Shown: positions 1 to 8,838 of the stretch, one piece after another
Layout: every line of letters begins with the position of its first letter
Position numbering within the stretch: the first letter of the stretch is position 1
Program-made: the position numbers and the translations under genes
Source: Bacteriovoracaceae bacterium
Lineage (GTDB): Bacteria > Bdellovibrionota > Bacteriovoracia > Bacteriovoracales > Bacteriovoracaceae
NCBI GenBank assembly: GCA_013141065.1
Contig: JABFRR010000007.1
Coordinates: 124,001 to 188,000 of the forward strand
Length of the DNA stretch: 64,000 nucleotides
Reading direction: 5' to 3'
The notes under the pieces: model-generated
The model's database searches: none
Told to the model about the DNA's origin: nothing
What the model saw: the letters and a program-made list of their open reading frames with translations, nothing else

Positions 1-2
1 TC

Positions 3-2336
3 GCACCCAGATGGTTTACTGAAGGGATTGCTGTTTGGGGTGAGTCGTATTTAATGAAAGGTGGAAGGCTCAATAATCCACTTTTTAAAAAAGAATTTGC
101 TGAAAGAATGAGAGATGAAAAATTCTGTCAATCAATTGATTGTTTAGATGATCCTGGTGTTTTTCCAGGGGGACAGCTTGCTTATTGGGCCGGTGGACAT
201 TTCATTGAGTATTTAGAAAATCAAAAAGCAGGAACTGTTAAATGCCTGGTTGAAAAAAATTCAGGTAATCTGCCCTTTTTGCTTAATAATGTCTTTCGCA
301 CATGTTCTGATAAAAATGCCCAAGAACATTTTAGTGAATTTAGAAAATTATTTCAAAACAACAGTGTCCAGTCTGAGTGGGGAGTCACTCTCGCAGATAA
401 TTATGGAATTAGTGACTGGCAAAAAGGTACAGTTCTCGATGGCCGTAGTCTTTATAAAGTAGAAAAAAATCGATTTAGCGAAGCATTGGTCGTTTACGAC
501 TTAGAAGAAAAAGTGGCAATGCTTTCTCAGAATTATGATGCTCTTATTGCCGATATCGTTGGTATAACTTCACAGCCGGATTACAATGCTGAAGGGGAAT
601 ATAATAAGTTTTTAATTGTCGCTTTTTATGATGACTTAAATTTCAGGAACGACACTCACACTTGGAAATTAGTTAATGCAGAAACACTGCTAATCGAAGG
701 AACATTGCCCTTCGAACATGATCCTAGTTATGTCATTGCCCTTGGTAATGGTCGCTATCTCACCGCGAGTTACATGAGCAGTCATTGGGTGATTGAAAAA
801 CAAATCATAGACATGAAAACGATGAAGCGAATTGATAGTGAAGTCGTGCTGACCCTTCCAAATGAAGAGAACCTGACACTTTTTAAAAGTTCAGGTCAAA
901 GAATTTTCATGCGACTTTATAATTCAAAGTCTGGTGCGGCCCTCTATTCTAGTGATTTAACCCTTGAGACATTAGTTAAAGTTCATGAGTCTAATGAACT
1001 TTTCGATCTACCTCTCATTCGTGAAAATTTGATTGTTGTCCAAGAAAATAATATTTCAAACATCTATGAGTTCAACGATAAAACGATTATTCATAGTGAA
1101 TTAGATCCGGCCATTCTAAAGAATTTAACGTTTTTAGAAACTAATGAAAACTATTCTGTCGCCTTAGTAGACACATTACGAGTGAGTGATGTGCCAGATA
1201 AAGAGTATCTTTCAAAATTAAGTAAACTCTCAATGTTTAAAAAAATAATTTTTCCTACCAAGACAATTTTTCTCCATGAAAAAGTGAAGGATAGGGAAGA
1301 TGTGACCATGGAGAGTTATCCCAAACTCTATCACTTAAAACCTCACTATTGGTTTATCGCCACTGGCACAAATGAAAATCTTGGAAGTATTGGCGCTATG
1401 ACTGATTTTACAGATCCCATGGGTGAGGATTTGATTTCGGCTACAATTCTAAGTTATCCAACAGAAAGTCTTATTGGTGGAAGTCTTACGGCAACTCATA
1501 AGTTTTCAAGTGTCTCTGATTTAATAACAGGTGCATTGAATTTTAACCACGAGTACTCTAAAACTAGTTTTGACTCAACATTAAATCAAACAACTGAGTT
1601 TTCAGTAGGGTTTAATTATGAATTACAAATGAAGCGTTGGACTTGGTATCCTGGAATTTTTACAGGAAACACTAAAACTCAAGATTTTATTTCAAATCGT
1701 AATGTAAAAAATTATGGAGTGAGCTCAATATTAAGCTACAGTGCTTTAACTTTTGATGATTTCTTCAAAAGCTTTTTTATTCAGACCAGACTGCAAAAAG
1801 ATTTACCGTCATCTGGAGCAGCTTATAGTAATTGGCAAAACTTAATTAGAGCGGAAGCTCGGTTGAGCGAAAACTTTGTTTTAGTCGGAAAGATATCCTA
1901 TGCAAAATTATTTAAAACCGGATTTTCACAAGGTGTACTTTATGGTGGGGGAATTAACGAACTCTCAACGAGGCGCTGGCATGAGTTTTACGGACTTCCT
2001 TACAGTAATGCCTACGGAAATAAAATTAGCACGCAAAGACTCTTAATTGATTACAATGCGTGGAATATTTACCGTGGTTATGGCCTTCTTCCTTTTTACT
2101 TTAAAGAGTTTCATATTCGCGCGGGTAAAGATTTTATGCACGCTGAAAGAATCATTCTTGGAAATACTATCTATCGCAACAAGAGTATCGACTCTTGGTT
2201 TGTGGGCCCTCGATTAAAAATGAATCTTTTTTATCACGTGCCAGCAGACATTGATTTGGTTTATTCAAGTATTAATCATCCGGATGGACGTGTGAGCAAT
2301 CAAATTAATTTTAGCTTGAATGCAGATATTTTCTAA
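3..2336 (+). CDS. Peptidase-MA-like / propeller / outer-membrane barrel protein, 5' end outside window
   Basis: The reading frame is open from base 3, so the first ATG at 54 is probably internal and the true start lies upstream. The first residues read PRWFTEGIAVWGES. This resembles the segment after HEXXH in gluzincin (peptidase MA-like) proteases, where the Glu of WFTEG is the third zinc ligand; the HEXXH itself would be off the window. The middle (about residues 130-420 from the ATG) has repeated short beta-rich segments like a TolB/WD40 propeller. The last 300 residues alternate polar and aromatic residues and end in Phe (NADIF), as in outer-membrane beta-barrels. The likely site is the outer membrane or cell surface. 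The domain calls are by eye; the barrel and peptidase remnant are moderately sure, the propeller less so. Confidence 0.6.
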   Translation, partial: APRWFTEGIAVWGESYLMKGGRLNNPLFKKEFAERMRDEKFCQSIDCLDDPGVFPGGQLAYWAGGHFIEYLENQKAGTVKCLVEKNSGNLPFLLNNVFRTCSDKNAQEHFSEFRKLFQNNSVQSEWGVTLADNYGISDWQKGTVLDGRSLYKVEKNRFSEALVVYDLEEKVAMLSQNYDALIADIVGITSQPDYNAEGEYNKFLIVAFYDDLNFRNDTHTWKLVNAETLLIEGTLPFEHDPSYVIALGNGRYLTASYMSSHWVIEKQIIDMKTMKRIDSEVVLTLPNEENLTLFKSSGQRIFMRLYNSKSGAALYSSDLTLETLVKVHESNELFDLPLIRENLIVVQENNISNIYEFNDKTIIHSELDPAILKNLTFLETNENYSVALVDTLRVSDVPDKEYLSKLSKLSMFKKIIFPTKTIFLHEKVKDREDVTMESYPKLYHLKPHYWFIATGTNENLGSIGAMTDFTDPMGEDLISATILSYPTESLIGGSLTATHKFSSVSDLITGALNFNHEYSKTSFDSTLNQTTEFSVGFNYELQMKRWTWYPGIFTGNTKTQDFISNRNVKNYGVSSILSYSALTFDDFFKSFFIQTRLQKDLPSSGAAYSNWQNLIRAEARLSENFVLVGKISYAKLFKTGFSQGVLYGGGINELSTRRWHEFYGLPYSNAYGNKISTQRLLIDYNAWNIYRGYGLLPFYFKEFHIRAGKDFMHAERIILGNTIYRNKSIDSWFVGPRLKMNLFYHVPADIDLVYSSINHPDGRVSNQINFSLNADIF

Positions 2337-2338
2337 GT

Positions 2339-2695
2339 CTAAAATGGTTCGCGAGTGTATTTCCAGATGCGGTCTTTTATTAGGTTAGGAACGAAAATTG
2401 ACGTGAACCTGGCTATTCTTTTAAGCCTAGCAAAACTCTTCATGCCCCAAGGGTAATGAGAAAGTAAGATGGCCTGATCGAGGACACTAAAAAAATAATC
2501 TAAGATTAATGAAAAGATAATTAAATCATCCATGACTCCAATAATGGGAATCCAGTCGGGGATGATATCAACCGGTGAGAGTATGAGTGCCACCATGGCC
2601 ATGAGTACTTTTTTATCTCTAGCTGGTATTCGCTCGTCATTGGCGGTGTTACTTAAAAACTTTTTTAAGTCTTCAAAAAATATTTTAAGCTGCAT
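2339..2695 (-). CDS. DUF1232 (YkvA-like) membrane protein
   Basis: This is a 118-residue protein. Residues about 28-60 carry the DUF1232 signature, a hydrophobic stretch running into SPVDIIPDWIPIIG and then DD. The family is small and membrane-associated, with no settled biochemical role. A second hydrophobic segment follows at about 58-75. The start has an AGGA ribosome site about seven bases upstream. It lies 9 bases downstream of the secreted-protein gene on the same strand, so the two may be cotranscribed. It converges tail to tail with the preceding outer-membrane gene. Confidence 0.75.
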   Translation of the reverse strand: MQLKIFFEDLKKFLSNTANDERIPARDKKVLMAMVALILSPVDIIPDWIPIIGVMDDLIIFSLILDYFFSVLDQAILLSHYPWGMKSFARLKRIARFTSIFVPNLIKDRIWKYTREPF

Positions 2696-2704
2696 TTTTA
2701 CTTC

Positions 2705-3094
2705 CTAATGATTGGTTAAGTTAAATTCAGCAGTTTCTGTTTTTGATCCAGGAAGTGTTACAGTCAACATCAAAACAAAATTCTTTTCTTTTTGCAGATA
2801 TGAGTTTCCAGGCTTTGCCGAGTAATGATTGTTAGCAAAACTTAATTCAACAGGTATTTTTCTGCCATTTACATGAGCAATGGCCGAAAGGGAAAGTTTT
2901 TGATCGGAGATGTTTTTTTCACCTCGACCGGTAATATAAATATTTGTTCTTTCTTTTTCATGAACAACTTCAAAAATAGTATTTTCGGTTTTTTTCACTA
3001 AACCACCGTATTTAGCTGTAATTTCACTGCTTGCATCGGCTGAAATTGATACTTGTGTAAAACAAACTAGTATAAAAAACAAAATTTTTTTCAT
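2705..3094 (-). CDS. Small secreted protein of unknown function
   Basis: The ATG at 3094 follows a GGAGG ribosome site with a four-base gap, which supports this start over the TTG one codon upstream. The N-terminus (MKKILFFILVCFTQ, then SADA) is a typical Sec signal peptide with a likely cleavage after SADA or ISA. The mature part, about 110 residues, is rich in beta-prone segments and has no cysteines. I do not recognise a family. It is probably periplasmic and probably cotranscribed with the DUF1232 gene. Confidence 0.6.
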   Translation of the reverse strand: MKKILFFILVCFTQVSISADASSEITAKYGGLVKKTENTIFEVVHEKERTNIYITGRGEKNISDQKLSLSAIAHVNGRKIPVELSFANNHYSAKPGNSYLQKEKNFVLMLTVTLPGSKTETAEFNLTNH

Positions 3095-3226
3095 CAATCC
3101 TCCATTAATTTTAGGACTAAATTAGAATATATCCAATAATGAAGTTGATCAAATTATTAAAAAATTAAGATTAAATTAAGGTAAAGTATTCTAAGAATTT
3201 ACACGATCAGTTGAAATGGAGAATCT

Positions 3227-4321
3227 TTGACTATGACCTTTGGCAACAATAGCGCACGAAATGAAGACGTTTTAGAGTATCTAGATACAGTGGCCATCAT
3301 TTCGGAAAGCGATATTCATGGCAATATTACCTATGTAAATTCATTATTTGAGTTCATTACCGGTTATAGTAAAAATGAATTGATCGGGAAAAATCACAGT
3401 ATCGTCAATAGTGGATTTCATCCACCAGAATTCTTTAAAAATCTCTGGAGCACAATTAAAAATAAAAAAGTGTGGCGTGGAGATATTTTAAACAAGAAGA
3501 AAAATGGGGATCTCTATTGGGTTGATTCAACTATTTTTCCAGTTTTAGATATTCAAAATGAAATTACTGGCTTCATCTCTGTCCGGTATGACATTACCGA
3601 GCGAGTGAGATTAAAAGAAGCTGAAATTGCACAGTATCGTTTGAGGTCTCTTGGTGAATCAACTGCTCAAATTCTTCATGATATTATGAACCCTTTGATG
3701 CTAATTGATAGCTCATTAAAAATTATTCATAAAAAAATAGATGAATCTATTCCTTACGATCAACAAGATTTACTAAAACGCGTATTGAAAATGGAAAGTT
3801 CTAGTAAACGAATTGGTGAAATATGTCGTAGTATGCAAATGCTGATGCATGGGACTTATGAACAAAAAATTCTCGATTTATCGACTGAAGTTGAAGCAGC
3901 ATTTGGTTACCTCGCTGAAAAGTTTCAAAATAAGCAGGTTAAGTTTGATATTAGTTTTTTAGATAAACCAGAAGACTTGAGAATAAACGGTAATAGTGTT
4001 CAAATTCAACAAGTCATTATTAATCTGGTTAATAATTCTATTGATGCGATTGAAGGTTCAATGGATCCATGGGTAAAAGTAAGCTTAGAAAATTTGGGAC
4101 AGGAAGTTCGTCTGTCTGTTATTGATAGTGGTTTAGGAATAGACCCAAAGATTCAAGTAAAAATATGGGATGCGATGTTTACGACTAAAGATCTCTACAA
4201 GGGCACGGGGCTTGGCCTGGGAATATGTAAAAAGATTGTTGAGTCACTTAAAGGGAGAATCGAAATTAATAATGATTCTCCCAATACGAGATTTGATGTG
4301 TATTTACCAAAATTGTTATAA
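3227..4321 (+). CDS. PAS-domain sensor histidine kinase
   Basis: This is a soluble-looking kinase of about 364 residues with no membrane segment. Residues about 15-130 form a PAS domain (GYSKNELIGK, then a PAC-like segment ending in YDITER). A HisKA-like helix holds the phospho-acceptor in HDIMNPL (His at about 151). The HATPase part has the N box NLVNNSIDA, the G1 box DSGLGID and the G2 box GTGLGLGICKK. GGAG at 3218-3221 is five bases before this TTG and eleven before an ATG at 3233; either start is possible. No response regulator gene is adjacent, so its partner is elsewhere. It would autophosphorylate in response to a cytoplasmic or redox/ligand signal. Confidence 0.85.
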   Translation: MTMTFGNNSARNEDVLEYLDTVAIISESDIHGNITYVNSLFEFITGYSKNELIGKNHSIVNSGFHPPEFFKNLWSTIKNKKVWRGDILNKKKNGDLYWVDSTIFPVLDIQNEITGFISVRYDITERVRLKEAEIAQYRLRSLGESTAQILHDIMNPLMLIDSSLKIIHKKIDESIPYDQQDLLKRVLKMESSSKRIGEICRSMQMLMHGTYEQKILDLSTEVEAAFGYLAEKFQNKQVKFDISFLDKPEDLRINGNSVQIQQVIINLVNNSIDAIEGSMDPWVKVSLENLGQEVRLSVIDSGLGIDPKIQVKIWDAMFTTKDLYKGTGLGLGICKKIVESLKGRIEINNDSPNTRFDVYLPKLL

Positions 4322-6079
4322 TTCTTTATATTTTTTTATCGATTTTTCAACTATCTGAATTGAGCGCAACCAAAAATCTTTTTTTGTTATGTCTTCATTA
4401 AAATGTTTTTGAACCAACTCTTCTGCAGTCATGCGGCCAGTGTCTTTTAGTAAATCCACATAACGTTTATGAAAATCTAATCCGAGAGACTCTTTTTTGG
4501 CGTAAATTCCTAAGCTGAAGAGGTAACCAAATAAATAGGGATAATTATAGAAGCTTCTTCCTGACATCGAAAAATGCAGTTTACTCGCCCAAAACATTTC
4601 ATCGCATTCACTTAATGTTTGTTCGTACCAGTATTTTTGACTGGCCACCATTAATTCTTTAGTTTCCGGAACACTGACGTTTTTATTTTTTCTCAATTCG
4701 ACAAAACGTTTTTCAAATTCATAGCGCGCTGGAATGTTGATGAGTAAACTTTGTGCAGATTGGATTTCTTGCCACAGAATTGTTTTTAATTCGTCTTTAG
4801 ATTTTGAAGTTTTTAGAAGATAGTCACGTACCGTTGTCTCCGCAAAAATTGAAGCTGTCTCGGCCAGTGTCATTGGATAAGATGTTTCCATGAAGGGAAT
4901 ATCTTTCATGACCCACGAGTGATAAGCATGTCCTATTTCATGGGCCAGGGTGATGACGTTTTTCATACTGCCATCATAAGTCATGAAGATTCGCGGTTCG
5001 CGTACATTGGCAAAGCCAGTGCAATAAGCACCTTGTGCTCTGTTTTGAGAGTCATTGCAGTCGATCCATTTTTTATCCATCATCATTTGAGCAAAGTCGG
5101 CCATCTCTGGACTGACTTCATGAAATGCTTCTTTGATCAGTTCAATTGCTCGAGGATAAGAAATTTTTTCTGCTGCTTTTACTTCAGGCTTCGGCGCCAT
5201 TAAATCCCACGGGCCTAATTGGTCGAGATTTAATTCTCGAGCCATGAGCGTGAGTGCCTCTTGACCGACAGCTCGTTTTTCATAGGTAGTTGTCATGAGA
5301 GTTTGGAGAGTTTCTCTGGTGATGTTGGCCGCGATACAAGTTTGATCAAGGTAGTGAAGTTCATTTTTAGTTGAACGCACTTTGAAGTTTTCATTTCTCC
5401 ACCCGTTTATCGAATTGAGAATGGCGCACGCACTGATTTCTTGTTGTCTCCAACTTTCGTTAATTGCCCGGTAAGCTTTTTCTCGTTTGATACGATCGTT
5501 ATTTGAATACAAGTTATTGGCCGAAGCGAGTCCCATGATTTCTCCATCGATGTTGACTTTCATCGCGCCAGAGAGATCGTTATAGAGTTTTCCCCAAGCA
5601 GAAAGACCGTCGAGTGAAAAGCCAGCGAGCAAGACTTCTTCGTTTACACTTAAAAGATAGTCTGCATTTTTTCTTTCTTTTTCTAGTGAGAACTTTAATT
5701 CACTCACGCGAGAGTCGGAGATAAATTGCTTAAAAAATTCTTCTGATGAATTGACGACCCACATTTGAATGGGCTTGAAGGCCTTGGTGATTTCTACTGA
5801 TTTTTTACTTACTTGATCTGTTAATGCTTTTGCATCGAGGTCTTGAGTGTCGACAGAGTTCGCCGTCATGGAGTAGGTCATGAGTTTATAGAAGAAAATA
5901 TTTGTGTCTAGGTAGAGACGATATAAAGTCGTTACTGATTCGAGATCGGTGAGTGAATTTTTTTCTGCAATTGTTTTAGTATTGGCCGTGATGAGATCTA
6001 GATCGAAATTTATCTTTGGATCTTTGAGGTTTTGATAGATGTTGGAGTTGTCCCAAGAAGCCGTTTTAAGTTCATTCAT
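4316..6079 (-). CDS. pepF: M3 family oligoendopeptidase (PepF-type)
   Basis: This 587-residue cytoplasmic metallopeptidase of the M3B (oligoendopeptidase F) type would degrade short peptides. The zinc site is HEIGHAYH near residue 380, followed about 25 residues later by LAETASIFAE, which supplies the third ligand Glu. Length and layout fit the family. AAGGG lies seven bases before the ATG. No signal peptide is visible. It converges with the histidine kinase gene, the two stop regions overlapping by six bases. It is transcribed away from the tmRNA. Confidence 0.9.
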   Translation of the reverse strand: MNELKTASWDNSNIYQNLKDPKINFDLDLITANTKTIAEKNSLTDLESVTTLYRLYLDTNIFFYKLMTYSMTANSVDTQDLDAKALTDQVSKKSVEITKAFKPIQMWVVNSSEEFFKQFISDSRVSELKFSLEKERKNADYLLSVNEEVLLAGFSLDGLSAWGKLYNDLSGAMKVNIDGEIMGLASANNLYSNNDRIKREKAYRAINESWRQQEISACAILNSINGWRNENFKVRSTKNELHYLDQTCIAANITRETLQTLMTTTYEKRAVGQEALTLMARELNLDQLGPWDLMAPKPEVKAAEKISYPRAIELIKEAFHEVSPEMADFAQMMMDKKWIDCNDSQNRAQGAYCTGFANVREPRIFMTYDGSMKNVITLAHEIGHAYHSWVMKDIPFMETSYPMTLAETASIFAETTVRDYLLKTSKSKDELKTILWQEIQSAQSLLINIPARYEFEKRFVELRKNKNVSVPETKELMVASQKYWYEQTLSECDEMFWASKLHFSMSGRSFYNYPYLFGYLFSLGIYAKKESLGLDFHKRYVDLLKDTGRMTAEELVQKHFNEDITKKDFWLRSIQIVEKSIKKYKEL

Positions 6080-6237
6080 TAGTTTGCCCTTGATTAAATT
6101 ATTAGCTCATCTTAGCCTTGAGCGAGGGCATATGAAAATAGACTGCTTTTATGCGGATTGCGTCTTTTTGTCTGTGCGACGAATTTAATCCCTACGGTTT
6201 CCACTCAGTTTGTGATATTCTACGCCCAAGCAATTAT

Positions 6238-6613
6238 GGGGGTGCACCGGTTTCGACAGGGGGTACTGAAATTTTGTGGGCGTGTCCAGGTTGATCGGCA
6301 TGGTCCTGGTAAAAAGTCGATCAAAAATTAAATGCTGAATCAAATGATTACGCATACGCAATGGCTGCTTAATTTAATTAAGCCCGTTCGTTGAGGTGGT
6401 TACGGCCGATAACAAAGCTCGTGACAAATTTGGTGTGGGAGCAAGCAAAACTTCCTCTGGAGAGTGATCGGTAATACTCCATAAAAAATTGCCGAGCTTG
6501 TAGATTCACGAATCTTCTAGTCTTCGCTCTGAGACAATAATTCAGAGCTACACACGTAGTCCGCTTTATAGACGTCTCTTTGGACGTGGGTTCGATTCCC
6601 ACCACCTCCACCA
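6238..6613 (+). ncRNA. ssrA: Transfer-messenger RNA (tmRNA)
   Basis: The 5' end GGGGGTGCACCGG and the 3' end ACCTCCACCA can pair into a tRNA-like acceptor stem (GGGGGT with ACCTCC) with CCA encoded. The T arm GTGGGTTCGATTCCCAC precedes it. The internal reading frame starts with the resume codon GCT at 6334 and runs to TAA at 6370, giving the tag AESNDYAYAMAA. It rescues stalled ribosomes with SmpB and marks the products for proteolysis. A possible extended -10 element (TGTGATATTCT) lies at 6211-6221. The 3' end is a classic integration site, and a recombinase gene follows at once. Protein-like frames across this RNA are not genes. Confidence 0.95.
6603..6613 (+). other. Putative attL core at the ssrA 3' end
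   Basis: The sequence CACCTCCACCA ends the tmRNA gene and recurs exactly at 19091-19101, the far side of the island. A recombinase gene begins about 110 bases downstream. Tyrosine recombinases often use the ssrA 3' end, so this is the expected attachment core. The exact crossover limits cannot be read from such a short match. Confidence 0.45.
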
Positions 6614-6648
6614 TGGCCTTTAACAATTTCAAATCTTTAGAAGAAAAA

Positions 6649-6671
6649 CCATCGTCCGATTAGGACGATGG
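6649..6671 (-). terminator. Perfect hairpin downstream of ssrA; terminator-like on the minus strand
   Basis: CCATCGTCC and GGACGATGG form a perfect nine-base-pair stem with a five-base loop. On the plus strand no T run follows, so it is at most a weak ssrA terminator or a processing block. On the minus strand it is followed by TTTTT, the layout of an intrinsic terminator that would stop transcription coming from the island into ssrA. Confidence 0.5.
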
Positions 6672-6720
6672 AGACGACGTCTTCATTCCTGATAAATTCA
6701 ATCAAAAAATGGAGCAATCA

Positions 6721-7881
6721 ATGAGCTACTACATTAGAGCTTTGCCTACTAAAAAGAGTGAACCAAAGTGGAAAGTGCAATATGTATCGTTTAAGAAATC
6801 TGATTTTAAAGATTCAAAAGCAAAATTTCCCAAGAAGGAATGGGATATTTCAACAGTAAGATGGAGTGCTCTCGGGTTTTATCGGTACATGACTCTTGAA
6901 GAAGCAAAAATAAGAGCAAGACAACTTAATTCGCAATTAGAAATTAAAAAACAAGAAGAGCGACTTTTGAAATCAGAAGAAACAAATCGCAATTTTCAAA
7001 AAAGATTTGATTCTGTTTTACCAGAAGAATTTGTAAGTGAATTTGAAAAACGATTTATGAGAAAACGTGATAGTGAAGTTGATCGAGGAAGAAGACGAAC
7101 TTCTCGGGCACTGCTAGTTTGGAAAGCCGCTCAAAAAATGATTGTTGCAATTGGGATAGAACCGACAGATTGGTTTTATTCTTCATATGAGATTTATGAT
7201 TATTTTAATTCTAAAAAATATAGCATTCGATATATTCAAACCATCTTAAAGATTGCAAATTTATGGGGATATTTTATCAGTAAGAAAACTGGACGAGCCT
7301 TTCTTCCAATATCATCACCTAAAGGTTATGAGCGAGCACGACTTATTGATACTTATTATAATAAAACTGAAAAAGTTAGAGTCGCTTCTGCTCCCCTTGC
7401 TCCAGAAGATCTTTATTTATCAAAAGGGAAAATAAAAAATGAACAGTTTAATTGGTTGTATCTAAGTGTTTGGTTAGGACTACGCCCTCAAGAAATTGAT
7501 AATTTAAAAAATAAAGAACTCTTGAGAATAGAAGAAAATAGTAATCCTAAAATTTTATGGGTGTTCCAGACAAAAATAATTTCACTTCCCACTGAAGATC
7601 GCTGGAAGCCAATTCCCATTCTTTATGAAGAACAAGAATTCGCTCTAAGAATAATTAAAGCACAAACAATTCAAAGACCTCTTGTAAAAACACTTCACCA
7701 TTATTTTGGGAAAGGGATCGATCTTTATGGTGGAAGAAAAGGATTTGTAGATCTCATGCTTTCAAAAGGCCATGTACTTGAAAATATCAGTGTGTGGATG
7801 GGGCATTCAACACTAGATAGGACGTGGAGAAGTTACAAGCAAAGAAGAAAGTATCATATTGGAAGTTCATCTCCTTTTTAA
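6721..7881 (+). CDS. Tyrosine recombinase / island integrase
   Basis: This protein of about 386 residues is predicted to integrate and excise the island at ssrA. The C-terminal half has the tyrosine-recombinase layout: the first Arg in WLGLRPQEID (about residue 253), a second box reading YGGRKGFV in place of the usual HxLR, the GHST box near 360, and the candidate nucleophile Tyr in RSYKQ near 372. The N-terminal part is basic, as in DNA-binding arms. The second box lacks the usual His, which is a known variation. The ATG at 6721 was chosen because GGAG sits six bases upstream; the ATG at 6709 has no ribosome site. Confidence 0.8.
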   Translation: MSYYIRALPTKKSEPKWKVQYVSFKKSDFKDSKAKFPKKEWDISTVRWSALGFYRYMTLEEAKIRARQLNSQLEIKKQEERLLKSEETNRNFQKRFDSVLPEEFVSEFEKRFMRKRDSEVDRGRRRTSRALLVWKAAQKMIVAIGIEPTDWFYSSYEIYDYFNSKKYSIRYIQTILKIANLWGYFISKKTGRAFLPISSPKGYERARLIDTYYNKTEKVRVASAPLAPEDLYLSKGKIKNEQFNWLYLSVWLGLRPQEIDNLKNKELLRIEENSNPKILWVFQTKIISLPTEDRWKPIPILYEEQEFALRIIKAQTIQRPLVKTLHHYFGKGIDLYGGRKGFVDLMLSKGHVLENISVWMGHSTLDRTWRSYKQRRKYHIGSSSPF

Positions 7882-7977
7882 ATTAGTTAATGGCATGTGT
7901 AAATCAACAGTAAGATAATCACTTACGTTAAGCATTGATTTTAAATATTATATATGCAAGCATTTTAGTTATATTAT

Positions 7978-8574
7978 ATGTCAGATAAAAATCAGGATTT
8001 AAGTCCTATCGAAATTATAGATGCTTTTAAAAATCAGGATTGGTCAATCTTAGAGCAGTTAATTAAACAATATACAACTTTTCTTTTGAAATCGGCATTA
8101 GGTTTAGGAGTGAGAGGAAATGAAGCTGATGACCTTGTACAAAATGTTTGGTCTACTTTTTTTGAAGTAATTGATAGATTTGAGGGCAATTCTCAAATTA
8201 GAACTTTTCTTTACGGTATATTAATAAATAAAACGAGAGAGCTTCGAAGGGAAAATATTAAGTCCAACCGACATGATCCTATTGATTCAGTCATGGAGGA
8301 GCGTTTTGATTCTAATGGCCATTGGGCGAAGCCACCTATGAATCCCGAACAATTTTTAGAAGCAACACAAACGCTAGAAATAATATCTGATTGTATTGAT
8401 AAACTTCCAGTAACTCAAAGAGCAGCATTTACACTTTGGGAAATAGACGAAAGTGAAACTTCTGAAATTTGTAAGATTTTAGATGTAACTGTCACTAATC
8501 TTGGAGTGATATTGTATCGTGCTAAAAACAGACTCAGAGAGTGTATTGAGATTAAAACCAAAGCAAATGAATAG
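7978..8574 (+). CDS. ECF-type sigma-70 family RNA polymerase sigma factor
   Basis: This 198-residue protein contains region 2 (about 20-90, with EADDLVQNVWSTFF) and region 4 (about 135-190, with KLPVTQRAAFTLWEIDE then a helix-turn-helix) and no region 1 or 3, the ECF architecture. It would direct RNA polymerase to a small set of promoters. The next gene, 12 bases on, is a zinc-binding anti-sigma factor, the usual control partner. Placed first in the arsenic cluster with no ArsR repressor seen nearby, it is a likely island regulator, but target promoters were not identified. Confidence 0.85.
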   Translation: MSDKNQDLSPIEIIDAFKNQDWSILEQLIKQYTTFLLKSALGLGVRGNEADDLVQNVWSTFFEVIDRFEGNSQIRTFLYGILINKTRELRRENIKSNRHDPIDSVMEERFDSNGHWAKPPMNPEQFLEATQTLEIISDCIDKLPVTQRAAFTLWEIDESETSEICKILDVTVTNLGVILYRAKNRLRECIEIKTKANE

Positions 8575-8586
8575 AAAGGAATATGG

Positions 8587-8838
8587 ATGTTAAAATGTAA
8601 TGAGATAGTAGAATTAATAGCATCTGATAAAAGCCTTACTTTTTTAGGGAAGATGGAATTAAAAATGCATTTACTGATGTGTAAACATTGTAATAACTAT
8701 TCAAAACAAATTGAAATTATAAATAATCAATATAAAAAATCCATAGAGAAAGTCACAAATACAGATGAAGTTCACGTGCAAGATTTAGAAGATAAAGTTT
8801 TAGAATCAGTTAAAAATAAAAAAGAGCAGAAGCCTTAG
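8587..8838 (+). CDS. Zinc-finger anti-sigma factor (ZAS-type)
   Basis: This 83-residue protein has the H-x3-C-x2-C motif of zinc-binding anti-sigma factors (HLLMCKHC, His28, Cys32, Cys35). No transmembrane segment is visible, so it should be a soluble, possibly thiol- or metal-responsive anti-sigma like RsrA. AAGGA lies upstream of the ATG. It directly follows the ECF sigma gene, which it probably holds inactive. In an arsenic island, As(III) binding to these thiols is an attractive but untested trigger. The stop TAG overlaps the GTG start of the next gene by one base. Confidence 0.75.
   Translation: MLKCNEIVELIASDKSLTFLGKMELKMHLLMCKHCNNYSKQIEIINNQYKKSIEKVTNTDEVHVQDLEDKVLESVKNKKEQKP

Noticed and set aside
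6378..6632. Open reading frame of 84 codons on the minus strand
   Set aside because: It lies almost wholly within the tmRNA and its 3' CCA end, so it is a chance frame.
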